A model generated the notes under the pieces. It was not told the DNA's origin and made no database searches. It worked only from the letters and a program-made list of their open reading frames with translations. A program made the translations under genes and the position numbers. DNA of 15,966 bases from GCA-002779465 sp964596535 (GTDB taxonomy: Bacteria > Desulfobacterota > Desulfobacteria > Desulfobacterales > UBA2156). Location: NCBI GenBank assembly GCA_964596535.1, contig CAZQUR010000068.1, forward strand, positions 1 through 15,966, in the 5' to 3' direction. Below, piece by piece: positions 1 to 6,754 of the stretch; the first letter of the stretch is position 1, and each line of letters begins with the position of its first letter.

Positions 1-1729
1 GATTCAATAATTTCAATATGTTATTTACCTTTTCTTCAATTTCTGTTTTATCTTTTTTTTTCAACTCCAAGGATTTTCGATAATACTTTAATGCTTCTTT
101 GGGGTCATTCATACGCTGATAAATATCACCGAGATGTTCCAGAATGACGGGGTCCCCGGGAACAAGGGAAACAGCTTTCAGGAGCCATTTCAAGGCCTCT
201 TCAAATTTTCCCTTTTTGAAATACACCCACCCCAGGCTGTCCGTAATGTACCCGTCGTCGGGTTTGTGCTTTAAGGCTTCCCGGATGAGATTTTCCGCCT
301 CGTCCAGGTTGCGTCCCAGTTCCGCATAGGTGTACCCCAGATAATTCAGGGCATTGGCGTTTTTCGGATCGATGCGGATCACCGCTTTCATGGCCGCAAT
401 GGAGGCGTCTTTGCGGTCGGACTTGTCATAGACGACACCGAGACGAAAAAGAATCTTGGCGTTGTCGGGATCCTTTTCCAGACCCTGTTTTAAAACCGCT
501 TCGGCCTGATCAAAGGCTTCCATTTCCTCGTAAAAGGAGCCCAGGTAAAGGTAAAATTCCGCATTTTCCGGCATCTTTTTGATGACGTCTTTCAGAAACG
601 CCACCGCATCGGATGTCTTTCCGGTCTCCTCGAGCAAAAAGGCGGTGTGAATCACGGCATTGGAATAGAATTTGGAGTCGGGCCGGACCTGTCGCATGTA
701 ACGGATGGCCTCGGCCTTGTTCTCCTTTCCGTCCTGGGCGATCCCCATCAGGTAGTGGAGGTCCGAGGCGTCCGGCGCCCCCTGGAGCATCCCGGCCAGG
801 ATGACGACGGCGGCATCGTAGTTTTTCTCATCCAGATAAAGATTGAAAAGCTGCCGGATGATTTCCGGGTCCTTCCGGCTTTTTTCGCCCAACGCCTTCA
901 GGTATCCTTCGGCTGCCTTGAGATCTCCGAGTTGATGATACAAAAGGCCCAGTCCGAGCCTGGAGCGGATGCTGTCCGGATTTCTCTTGAGAATCTCCCG
1001 GTAGAGGCCGACGGCCTCATGGGGCTTTTTTTCTTTTTGATAAAGATCGATGAGGGCATACCGGGCTTCCAACAGCTCCGGTGCCAATTCCAGGGCCCGC
1101 AAAAAAGCCTTCTTCCCCGCCGCCAACTCCCCTTCTTCCACCAGCGTCTTGCCCAGGAAAAAGTGCCCCACATAGTAATCCGGAAACGCGTCCACCAGTC
1201 TTTCGTAAATCCGCCGGGCGTTTTCAAAATCCTTTTTTTCCGCATAGGCATTTCCCAAGATCAGATAGACATTCACCCGGGTGGAATCGAGTTGAAGGGC
1301 CCGTTCAAAGGCCTCCGCCGCTGCTGCGTGATTTTTTTGCTCCTGCTCCAGTTTTCCCAGAAGTACCAGCGCTTCCGCATGGGTCGGATCTTGTGCGGTC
1401 ACGCTTCGCATGACCTCCAGGGCCTGTCGGGATTCCCCTTGTTCGGCCAGAAGCAGGGCCGACTCCATCTTCAAGAAGATGGAGCGCGGATCGTGCAATA
1501 TGGCCTTGCCGAGGAGTTGCCGGGCTTTTTCAACGTTTCCGCTTTCCAGCGCCCGCCGGGCCGCTAAATAATAAAAATACGCATTCACGGGCCACGCCGC
1601 GCCGCTTTTGGAAACGGTTTCCACGGAAGCGGCTTGGCCGGCCGGTCCACTCGATTTCGGGGCGGCGCAGGCCATGAAAACAAGCAGGGGCAAAAGAAAA
1701 AGCACCCTTTTCACCAGACGAATTTTCAT
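1..1729 (-). CDS. TPR-repeat lipoprotein (C-terminus cut by window edge)
   Basis: I read an open frame from an ATG at 1727-1729 to the left edge without a stop: 576 residues, C-terminus missing. The protein starts MKIRLVKRV, then a hydrophobic stretch ending VFMAC. This is a lipoprotein-type signal with Cys21 as the likely lipidation site (the -3 residue Phe is not ideal). From about residue 48 onward it is almost wholly degenerate 34-residue tetratricopeptide units, for example around AFERALQLDS, ALELAPELLEARYALIDLYQ and DSLGWVYFKKGKFEEALKWL. TPR proteins of this sort are protein-interaction scaffolds, here probably tethered to a membrane on the periplasmic side. The partner cannot be inferred. 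The gene lies downstream of rpoH on the same strand, separated by about 160 bases with a hairpin, so it may or may not be cotranscribed. Opposite-strand reading frames here are shadows. Confidence 0.9.
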   Translation of the reverse strand, partial: MKIRLVKRVLFLLPLLVFMACAAPKSSGPAGQAASVETVSKSGAAWPVNAYFYYLAARRALESGNVEKARQLLGKAILHDPRSIFLKMESALLLAEQGESRQALEVMRSVTAQDPTHAEALVLLGKLEQEQKNHAAAAEAFERALQLDSTRVNVYLILGNAYAEKKDFENARRIYERLVDAFPDYYVGHFFLGKTLVEEGELAAGKKAFLRALELAPELLEARYALIDLYQKEKKPHEAVGLYREILKRNPDSIRSRLGLGLLYHQLGDLKAAEGYLKALGEKSRKDPEIIRQLFNLYLDEKNYDAAVVILAGMLQGAPDASDLHYLMGIAQDGKENKAEAIRYMRQVRPDSKFYSNAVIHTAFLLEETGKTSDAVAFLKDVIKKMPENAEFYLYLGSFYEEMEAFDQAEAVLKQGLEKDPDNAKILFRLGVVYDKSDRKDASIAAMKAVIRIDPKNANALNYLGYTYAELGRNLDEAENLIREALKHKPDDGYITDSLGWVYFKKGKFEEALKWLLKAVSLVPGDPVILEHLGDIYQRMNDPKEALKYYRKSLELKKKDKTEIEEKVNNILKLLN

Positions 1730-1754
1730 GAAAACACGGATCCTTTCAAAGACG

Positions 1755-1815
1755 TCGACAAGATCGTAAAAAGGCTTTTGCAAGCGCCGTTCAAGCCTTT
1801 TTACGATTCCATCAA
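1755..1815. repeat. Small inverted-repeat element with TTTTTACGA border
   Basis: ATCGTAAAAAGGCTT (1763-1777) and AAGCCTTTTTACGAT (1793-1807) are perfect reverse complements: a 15-bp stem with a 15-nt loop. The border TTTTTACGATTCCATCAA (1798-1815) recurs in variant form at 9658-9675, 9797-9814 and 15882-15899. It sits in the gap between rpoH and the TPR gene, both transcribed leftward. It has no T-run after the stem, so it is not a classic intrinsic terminator, though such a stem could still stop or stabilise transcripts. The shared border suggests a dispersed, MITE-like or REP-like family. Confidence 0.75.
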
Positions 1816-1890
1816 ATACTGAAAACGCGTGGATGCTAAAGACACCGGGAGGACCTCTGTAAGGAACGCATCCACCCCGGATCCGGCGAA

Positions 1891-2880
1891 TTATCCGGTG
1901 GAGGCGGAAAATGTATCAAAGTCGGATATCTCTTCCTTAAAAAACTCCCGCATCCGTTTGACGATGTTTTTTTCGACCTGGCGTACGCGTTCTCTCGAGA
2001 TCCCGTATCTTTCCCCGATTTCTTGAAGGGTCACCGGCGACTCCGAGAAGATCCGCAGTTCGAATATCTCCAGCTCTCGTGGGGTCAGCTGCTCTTTAAA
2101 GGCGTCGATCTTTTCACGGAGTATGGAATCCATCTCTTTTTTGGACATCTGGACTTCAATGGAGTCGTTTTCGGTACTGACGAAATCCATCCGTTCCGTG
2201 TCCGAATCATCCTTGATGGGGGCGTCCAGGGACAGGTCCCATCCGTCCAGGCGCTGATCCATCTCCACGACTTCTTTTTCCGTCACTCCCAGGCGCTGGG
2301 AAAGGAGTTTGGGTTTGGGATCGAACCCCTGATCGATGAGGCGTTGCTTTTCTTTTTTCAGTTTGAAAAACAGTTTCCGTTGTCCCTGGGTGGTGCCGAT
2401 CTTGACCAGACGCCAGTTATCCATGATGAATTTCAGAATATAGGCTTTGATCCAAAATGACGCATAGTAGCTGAACTTGACGTTTTTATACGGATCGAAT
2501 TTTCGAGCCGCCTGCATGAGACCGATGTTGCCTTCCTGGATCAAATCCAGAAGGTTTTGCATCCAGATCCTCTGGAATTCCAGGGCGATCTTCACCACCA
2601 GCCGGAGGTTGGAAGTCACCAGGATATATGCCGCTTTCCGGTCCCCTTTTTCCTGGATCCGCTTGGCCAACTGGACTTCTTCTTCCCGGGTCAAGAGCCG
2701 GTACTGACTGATCTCCATGAGATAGCGCTGGAGAGGATCGTACCGGACAAGGGCTTTTTCCCCCGTCTCTTTTGCCGGCAAACGGTTATCGATGACCGGC
2801 GCCGGCTTCTCCGCCTTCTTTTTCGGCTTCCTGGAGGGGCCCCCGGCCGGGGTCGTTTTTGATTTCGTTTTCGTGGACAT
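1891..2880 (-). CDS. rpoH: RNA polymerase sigma-32 factor (RpoH type)
   Basis: A 329-residue sigma-70-family protein that would direct RNA polymerase to a stress (heat-shock-like) regulon. Residues 1-45 are a Lys/Pro-rich, probably disordered extension. Region 1.2 is near 47-75. Region 2 is clear: NLRLVVKIA (91-99), DLIQEGNIGLMQAARKFD (112-129) and FSYYASFWIKAYI (136-148). The RpoH-box signature QRKLFFKLK is at 167-175 and is the main reason to call RpoH rather than RpoD or RpoS. Region 4 has LTPRELEIFELR (265-276) and the helix-turn-helix GISRERVRQVE (293-303). The length is a little above the E. coli protein (284) because of the N-terminal extension. ATG at 2878-2880 is the only sensible start; its upstream sequence has no strong Shine-Dalgarno. 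The start codon overlaps the -35 of the divergent tRNA promoter. Whether it controls heat shock here is inference from the family. Confidence 0.93.
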   Translation of the reverse strand: MSTKTKSKTTPAGGPSRKPKKKAEKPAPVIDNRLPAKETGEKALVRYDPLQRYLMEISQYRLLTREEEVQLAKRIQEKGDRKAAYILVTSNLRLVVKIALEFQRIWMQNLLDLIQEGNIGLMQAARKFDPYKNVKFSYYASFWIKAYILKFIMDNWRLVKIGTTQGQRKLFFKLKKEKQRLIDQGFDPKPKLLSQRLGVTEKEVVEMDQRLDGWDLSLDAPIKDDSDTERMDFVSTENDSIEVQMSKKEMDSILREKIDAFKEQLTPRELEIFELRIFSESPVTLQEIGERYGISRERVRQVEKNIVKRMREFFKEEISDFDTFSASTG

Positions 2881-2902
2881 CCAAAGTGTCTCGTGTTATA
2901 AA
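2874..2902 (+). promoter_or_regulatory. Sigma-70 promoter of tRNA-Arg
   Basis: TGGACA (2874-2879, 5 of 6 to consensus) and TATAAA (2897-2902, 5 of 6) are separated by exactly 17 bases. Transcription would start near 2909, just upstream of the tRNA 5' end at 2917. The -35 box lies over the start codon of the divergent rpoH gene. Confidence 0.65.
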
Positions 2903-2916
2903 GCGTTTCCAGCAGT

Positions 2917-2993
<77 letters not shown>

Positions 2994-3151
2994 AAAATCC
3001 GGATTTCCCGCCTATTTCACTCAGAAAAGACATTTTATCCCATTTCGGGGTTTAAGATCAACCCCAATTGAACGGTCCGGCGAAAAACGTCCTCACCAGC
3101 AAGGGAAAGGACCGGGATGCGTAGTATGGGTAGAAATGGGGGTCGTTGAAC

Positions 3152-3183
3152 CGGCATCCGGCGTCCAGGGGTGCCGGATGCCG
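3152..3183. repeat. Perfect 11-bp hairpin
   Basis: CGGCATCCGGC (3152-3162) is the exact reverse complement of GCCGGATGCCG (3173-3183), with a 10-nt loop. It has no T-run, so it is more like a REP-type palindrome than an intrinsic terminator. It lies downstream of both tRNA-Arg and the convergent rsmG gene. Confidence 0.6.
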
Positions 3184-3245
3184 CCGTACCATCTGAAAGG
3201 CCTCGGCGTGTTCTCTTTGGTCGTCGCTCCTCCTTTGGTCCTTAC

Positions 3246-3299
3246 CTCGATCCCGACCCCGATTTCGATTTCGATTTCGATTTCGATTTCGTTACCGAT
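3246..3299. repeat. GATTTC hexanucleotide tandem repeat
   Basis: Five perfect GATTTC units run from 3261 to 3290. They sit inside a longer, decaying hexamer pattern of form nnCGAt (nine units, 3246-3299). A hexamer does not shift the reading frame, and no gene lies across it, so it is a neutral or structural microsatellite just past the end of rsmG. Its copy number may vary between strains. Confidence 0.85.
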
Positions 3300-3321
3300 T
3301 TTATGGGAGGGGCGGGACCCG

Positions 3322-4026
3322 TCAATGCGCTTTGTTCCGTAGGGTTTCGTTTTTTTTCATGGAAATGATCACCAGCATCCGTTCGGACCGGACGCCGGGG
3401 AGGACATACGGGAATACCTGAACCGACATTCCGAAGAAAGCCGAAGGGGCCTTTTCCTCCCTGAGGGTCCGGATTTCTTCGGTAACGGGGCCGCTTTTCC
3501 AGGCGATCATCCGTCCCCCGTCATTCAGAAAGGGCCGGGCCGTAAGAATAAATTCCTTCAATGAAGAAAGGGCCCGGCTCACCACCACGTCAAAAGAGCC
3601 GGTGTATCCGGGCCGTTGCATCAGGGAGTCCGCCCGCACATGAAGCGCCTCGGCGGGGTTCAGATTCAGGGCGCGTATGGCGTGTTTCAGGAACGTGACT
3701 TTTTTTCGAGAAGCGTCAATGAGGACCAGCTCCATCTCGGGTCGCAGCACCTTCAATGGAATCCCCGGAAATCCGCCTCCGGAACCGATATCGAGAAGCC
3801 GGCATCGGAAAGGGATCCGGAAAAGACCGGCCAAAGAATCCAGATAGTGGTGGGCCGCCACCTTCAGGGGATCCGTAATGGCGGTCAGGTTGATCCGCCG
3901 GTTGAAGCGCATCAACTCCACGGCGTGGACGATGAGCTGGTCCGCTTCCCGGACCCCGATGGAAAATCCCATTTCCCGGGCCCCCTCCAGAAGGTGTCTT
4001 TTCCACGCATCCGATCCGATGTGCAT
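3322..4026 (-). CDS. rsmG: 16S rRNA (guanine527-N7)-methyltransferase RsmG
   Basis: A class I SAM-dependent methyltransferase that makes m7G527 in 16S rRNA, near the decoding site; loss gives low-level streptomycin resistance in several bacteria. It has 234 residues, slightly longer than E. coli RsmG (207). Visible family marks are NRRINLTAI (42-50), the SAM-binding loop LLDIGSGGGFPG (77-88), the acidic residue D104 in VLIDAS after the second strand, and DVVVSRA (146-152). The start at 4024-4026 is preceded in frame by a stop, so it cannot be extended much. rsmG often sits near mnmG and oriC; here it stands alone, divergent from an Smr-domain gene with 123 bases between them. Confidence 0.95.
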   Translation of the reverse strand: MHIGSDAWKRHLLEGAREMGFSIGVREADQLIVHAVELMRFNRRINLTAITDPLKVAAHHYLDSLAGLFRIPFRCRLLDIGSGGGFPGIPLKVLRPEMELVLIDASRKKVTFLKHAIRALNLNPAEALHVRADSLMQRPGYTGSFDVVVSRALSSLKEFILTARPFLNDGGRMIAWKSGPVTEEIRTLREEKAPSAFFGMSVQVFPYVLPGVRSERMLVIISMKKNETLRNKAH

Positions 4027-4045
4027 TTTATTTCATTTGCCTTTA

Positions 4046-4074
4046 TTGTTCATCCCGGTTTCTTATGATATAAA
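4046..4074 (+). promoter_or_regulatory. Candidate promoter of the Smr gene
   Basis: TTGTTC (4046-4051) and TATAAA (4069-4074) are 17 bases apart in the divergent rsmG-smr gap. An overlapping TATGAT lies at 4064-4069. The -35 match is weak (3 of 6). The start would be near 4081, about 70 bases before the ATG. Confidence 0.3.
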
Positions 4075-4149
4075 AACGGATACGTGTTGAAAAGGTCTTT
4101 GAACAGGCCGTAAAGATCCGCAACTCTCTTTTTTTTCCGGGAGGGGCAA

Positions 4150-4935
4150 ATGCATGCCAAACACCGGATTCGATTCAAATCCTTTGAAGAGCTGACACGG
4201 TTCTTAAACGAATCCCCACGAAAGCAATCCTTCCCATCGGAAACGCATCTTCGTCTGGATTGCAAAAAGGCCGCACAACCCTTTCCCGCCGAAGTCGATG
4301 AATCCCGGATATTCCGAGACGCCATGCGGGATGTTCTCCCCCTGGCCCGGCGGGAGCGTTCCCCGGCGACGCCGCCCCCGGATCCCCCGCCGGCTGCACG
4401 CCGAACGCCGGCGGCGGATGCATCGGAAACAAAACGGCTCGACGCCCTTGTCCAATCCGGAGCGGGCTTTCTGGTCTCCCAAACATCGGAATACATGGAG
4501 GGCACCGGGTATCGGGTCCCTCCGGAAATCGCCGGCCGCCTGCACCGGGGGGATTTCTCCATCCAGTCCCACATCGATCTTCACGGACTCGGGGTGGAAG
4601 CCGCAAAGGAGAACCTCGACCGTTTCCTGAAAGAAGCGATCCGCACCGGAAAGTGCCAGGTATTGGTGGTCCACGGCCGGGGCCTGTCCTCCCCTGCCGA
4701 ACCGGTGCTCAAGACCCGGATCTGCGAGTGGCTGACCACCGGACCCTGGCGCAAGTGGGTCATCGCTTTTGCCAGCGCCCGCCTCTGCGACGGCGGGGCC
4801 GGTGCCACTTACGTGCTCCTCCGCCGCCGACCGTTCACCCGGAGGGATAAAAAAAAGCCCAAGCCTCTCAACGGGGGCAACCCTTTTCTCCCTTTCGCGG
4901 CGATGGAAAAGGACATGCCCCCCGAAGCAACTTGA
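4150..4935 (+). CDS. Smr-domain protein
   Basis: A 261-residue protein with a C-terminal Smr (MutS2-type) domain at about 138-226. It shows HIDLHGLGVEAAKENLDRFL (141-160) with the DLHG motif, VVHGRG (173-178) and GGAGATYVLLRR (215-226). Smr domains are nuclease or nucleic-acid-binding modules; stand-alone members such as E. coli SmrB cut mRNA at collided ribosomes, and MutS2 uses the domain in recombination or ribosome rescue. The N-terminal half (1-135) is variable, with a Pro/Ala-rich linker near 70-92, and carries no domain I recognise. A good GGAGGGG-like Shine-Dalgarno lies just upstream of the ATG. The 30-residue tail after the domain is basic then acidic and probably unstructured. Ribosome rescue is a plausible role but inferred from the family. 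Confidence 0.9.
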   Translation: MHAKHRIRFKSFEELTRFLNESPRKQSFPSETHLRLDCKKAAQPFPAEVDESRIFRDAMRDVLPLARRERSPATPPPDPPPAARRTPAADASETKRLDALVQSGAGFLVSQTSEYMEGTGYRVPPEIAGRLHRGDFSIQSHIDLHGLGVEAAKENLDRFLKEAIRTGKCQVLVVHGRGLSSPAEPVLKTRICEWLTTGPWRKWVIAFASARLCDGGAGATYVLLRRRPFTRRDKKKPKPLNGGNPFLPFAAMEKDMPPEAT

Positions 4936-5031
4936 AACAACATCCATAACCTTCCGGCCGGAACGCTTTCCGGGCAGTTGCGCCCATCAGGGCCGGGGGG
5001 CTTTGAAGCGCATCCATCCGGCCAATTTTTG

Positions 5032-5072
5032 TTGACAGTCCAGTTCGGTCTTTAGTAAGGATAAGCCATAAT
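5032..5072 (+). promoter_or_regulatory. Candidate promoter region of the TRAP operon
   Basis: A perfect TTGACA (5032-5037) lies 147 bases before the dctP start. The best -10-like hexamer, CATAAT (5067-5072), is 29 bases further on, too far for a standard pair. At normal spacing there are only weak matches (around TAAGGAT, 5056-5062). This could mean an activator-dependent promoter, or that the true site is elsewhere. The leader 5073-5160 shows no riboswitch I recognise. Confidence 0.3.
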
Positions 5073-5163
5073 ATAGCTATGATGTAATCACCTCATTTTT
5101 CGAATTCGATCTCACGGCGACACATCGGCAAAAAGTATTTAAAAGCGTTTTGCTCACCCAATG

Positions 5164-5171
5164 AAAGGAGG
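5164..5171 (+). promoter_or_regulatory. Ribosome binding site that sets the dctP start
   Basis: AAAGGAGG lies 7 bases before the ATG at 5179. An earlier in-frame ATG at 5161 directly abuts this site and would translate through it, so 5179 is the real start. Confidence 0.85.
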
Positions 5172-5178
5172 CAGGTGT

Positions 5179-6201
5179 ATGAAAAAAAGGATCCTTTTGA
5201 TCGGACTGTTGATTTTCGGCATGGGGTGCATGGGGATCTCCTTTTCTCCCGTGCCGGCGGAGGCCAAGGTCATCAAATTGACCTACAGCAACTTTTTTCC
5301 GCCCACCCATATCCAGAGCAAGCTTGCCGAAGCATGGTGCCGGGAAGTGGAAAAGCGCACCGGGGGTCAAGTCAAGGTGGAATACTACCCGGGTCAGACC
5401 CTGACCAAGGCCAACCAGTGCTACGACGGCGTCGTCCAGGGGCTTTCGGATATCGGTTTTTCCGTCTTTGCCTATACCCGGGGCCGCTTTCCGGTCATGG
5501 CCGCCGTGGACCTCCCCCTGGGCTATGCCAGCGGGAAGGCCGCCACGCAGGTCATCATGCAGGTTTACGAACATTTCAAGCCCAAGGAACTCAACGACAC
5601 GAAAGTCATGTACCTTCACGCCCACGGCCCCGGCCTGGTGCATTCCAAGAAGCCCATCCGCAAGATGGAGGATATGAAGGGGCTGAAATTCCGGGCCCAC
5701 GGGACCAGCGCATTGGTGGTCCAAGCCCTGGGCGGCACCCCGGTGCCCAAACCCATGCCGGAAACCTATGAAATGCTCCAGAAGGGCGTGGTGGACGGTG
5801 CGGTCTATCCCCTCGAAGCCAACAAGGGATGGAAACTGGGAGAAGTGACGGGATACTGCACCGCCGCCTTCAGCGCCGCGTATACCACGTCCTTTTTCGT
5901 GGTCATGAACAAGGATAAGTGGAACGCCCTCCCCCAGGAAGTGCAAAAGGTCATCGAGGAAATCAACGCGGAATGGGTGACAAAGCACGGGGAAGCCTGG
6001 GATGTCAGCGACATGGAGGGGATTCAGTTCTTCCTGAACCAGGGGGGACAACTCATCGGCATGGACGCCAATGAGCAGGCCCGCTGGAAAAAGGCCGTGG
6101 AACCCATCCTGGAGGACTACATCAAAGACACCAGCGCCAAGGGGATCAATGCCAAGGAAGTGGTGGATTTTACCGCCAAAGCCCTGGCGGAAGTCCAGTA
6201 A
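5179..6201 (+). CDS. dctP: TRAP transporter solute-binding protein, DctP family
   Basis: The periplasmic receptor of a TRAP transporter, which captures an organic acid and hands it to the DctQ-DctM membrane pair; uptake is driven by an ion gradient, usually sodium. It has 340 residues. Residues 1-29 are a Sec signal peptide (MKKR, hydrophobic core, then PAEA before K30). Mature family marks are the VIKLTYSNFFPP start, FPVMAAVDLPLGY (104-116), GLKFRAHGT (168-176) with the conserved ligand-carboxylate Arg at 172, and PETYEMLQKGVVDGAVYP further on. It is the first gene of an operon with dctQ, dctM and a CoA ligase. A strong hairpin follows it and should raise its expression over the membrane subunits. 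The exact substrate cannot be read from sequence; the ligase neighbour suggests an aromatic or other carboxylate. Confidence 0.94.
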   Translation: MKKRILLIGLLIFGMGCMGISFSPVPAEAKVIKLTYSNFFPPTHIQSKLAEAWCREVEKRTGGQVKVEYYPGQTLTKANQCYDGVVQGLSDIGFSVFAYTRGRFPVMAAVDLPLGYASGKAATQVIMQVYEHFKPKELNDTKVMYLHAHGPGLVHSKKPIRKMEDMKGLKFRAHGTSALVVQALGGTPVPKPMPETYEMLQKGVVDGAVYPLEANKGWKLGEVTGYCTAAFSAAYTTSFFVVMNKDKWNALPQEVQKVIEEINAEWVTKHGEAWDVSDMEGIQFFLNQGGQLIGMDANEQARWKKAVEPILEDYIKDTSAKGINAKEVVDFTAKALAEVQ

Positions 6202-6215
6202 CGGGTCGACAAGCG

Positions 6216-6246
6216 CATAAGGGGGGCGCCGCCCCCCTTATGTTTT
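6216..6246 (+). terminator. Strong hairpin between dctP and dctQ (attenuator)
   Basis: CATAAGGGGGGC (6216-6227) and GCCCCCCTTATG (6231-6242) form a perfect 12-bp, G/C-loaded stem with a 3-nt GCC loop, followed by TTTT (6243-6246). This has intrinsic-terminator form with a short T-run. It lies 14 bases after the dctP stop. As dctQM and the ligase lack another clear promoter, it probably works as a partial terminator or a 3' end protector that keeps receptor mRNA abundant. Confidence 0.8.
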
Positions 6247-6262
6247 GGAGAAACACGGCATC

Positions 6263-6754
6263 GTGAAAAGTCTTTTCCGGAAAACCATGGCGCGTCTCCG
6301 CCTCGTATGCAAAGTCGGCGGCGCCTTTTGCCTGGGGGGGATGACGCTGCTGACCTGTGTGGACGTGGTAGGGCGCAAACTGGGACACCCCATCTTCGGG
6401 TCCGTGGAACTGGTGGGTTTCATGGCCACCCTTGCCGCCGCCCTGGCCCTTCCCTATACCCACCATGTCCAGGGGCACATCGGCGTGGAGATCGTGGTCA
6501 AGAATTTTTCCGAAAGGACCCAGAAGACATTCGACCTTTTCACCAATATTTTGGCCTTGGTGTTCTTCTCCCTGGTCACCTGGCGGATGTTCGTCTATGC
6601 CGGGACCATCCGGGCATCGGGAGAGGTCTCCATCTCTTTGAAATTCCCGGAACATTTGATCATCTTGGCCGTCGCCGTATCCTTTCTCGTCTTTGTCCTG
6701 ACCATTTTCGAAGAAATCGTTTCCATATCCAGACAACTCAAGGAGAAATCGTGA
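6263..6754 (+). CDS. dctQ: TRAP transporter small permease, DctQ family
   Basis: The small membrane subunit of the TRAP transporter, with four predicted membrane helices: two near residues 17-35 and 45-65, then two in the C-terminal half. It is 163 residues from GTG 6263. The family-type stretch VDVVGRKLGHPIFGSVELVG is present. The start is uncertain. GTG at 6263 follows GGAG (6247-6250) by 12 bases; TTG at 6245 is in frame but has no ribosome site and abuts the hairpin; ATG at 6287-6290 is a further option. The last codons overlap the dctM start by 4 bases (GTGA), so the two permease subunits are translationally coupled. Confidence 0.88.
   Translation: MKSLFRKTMARLRLVCKVGGAFCLGGMTLLTCVDVVGRKLGHPIFGSVELVGFMATLAAALALPYTHHVQGHIGVEIVVKNFSERTQKTFDLFTNILALVFFSLVTWRMFVYAGTIRASGEVSISLKFPEHLIILAVAVSFLVFVLTIFEEIVSISRQLKEKS

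Larger units (their letters stand above)
2994..3321. other. Gene-poor stretch after tRNA-Arg
   Basis: I see no credible gene in these 328 bases. They hold a 12-base palindrome AAATCCGGATTT (2995-3006) directly after the tRNA, a possible short stem GGGGTT/AACCCC (3047-3052 with 3060-3065), the 11-bp hairpin and the hexamer microsatellite listed separately. Short open frames over the microsatellite give only SISISI- or DFDFDF-type peptides and are not coding. The region ends at the rsmG stop codon. Confidence 0.6.

Noticed and set aside
647..1567. Plus-strand 306-codon open frame
   Set aside because: It is antisense to the TPR gene, whose frame shows clear repeats and a signal sequence. The antisense product has no recognisable domain.
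3246..3299. CRISPR array
   Set aside because: Repeat unit is 6 bases with no spacers; no cas gene in the window.
3136..3368. Short plus-strand frames giving SISISI and DFDFDF peptides
   Set aside because: Produced by the GATTTC microsatellite; they overlap the end of rsmG and lack start signals.
5161..5178. Earlier ATG for dctP
   Set aside because: The AAAGGAGG ribosome site lies directly after it, so translation starts at 5179 where the signal peptide begins.
5077..6051. Minus-strand 324-codon frame over dctP
   Set aside because: His/Gly/Asp-rich composition typical of the reverse strand of GC-rich genes; dctP on the other strand is unmistakable.
6307..6750. Upstream extension of the dctM frame
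   Set aside because: It overlaps dctQ in another frame and encodes an Arg/Gly/Pro-rich sequence; GTG 6751 has a good ribosome site and the usual 4-base overlap.
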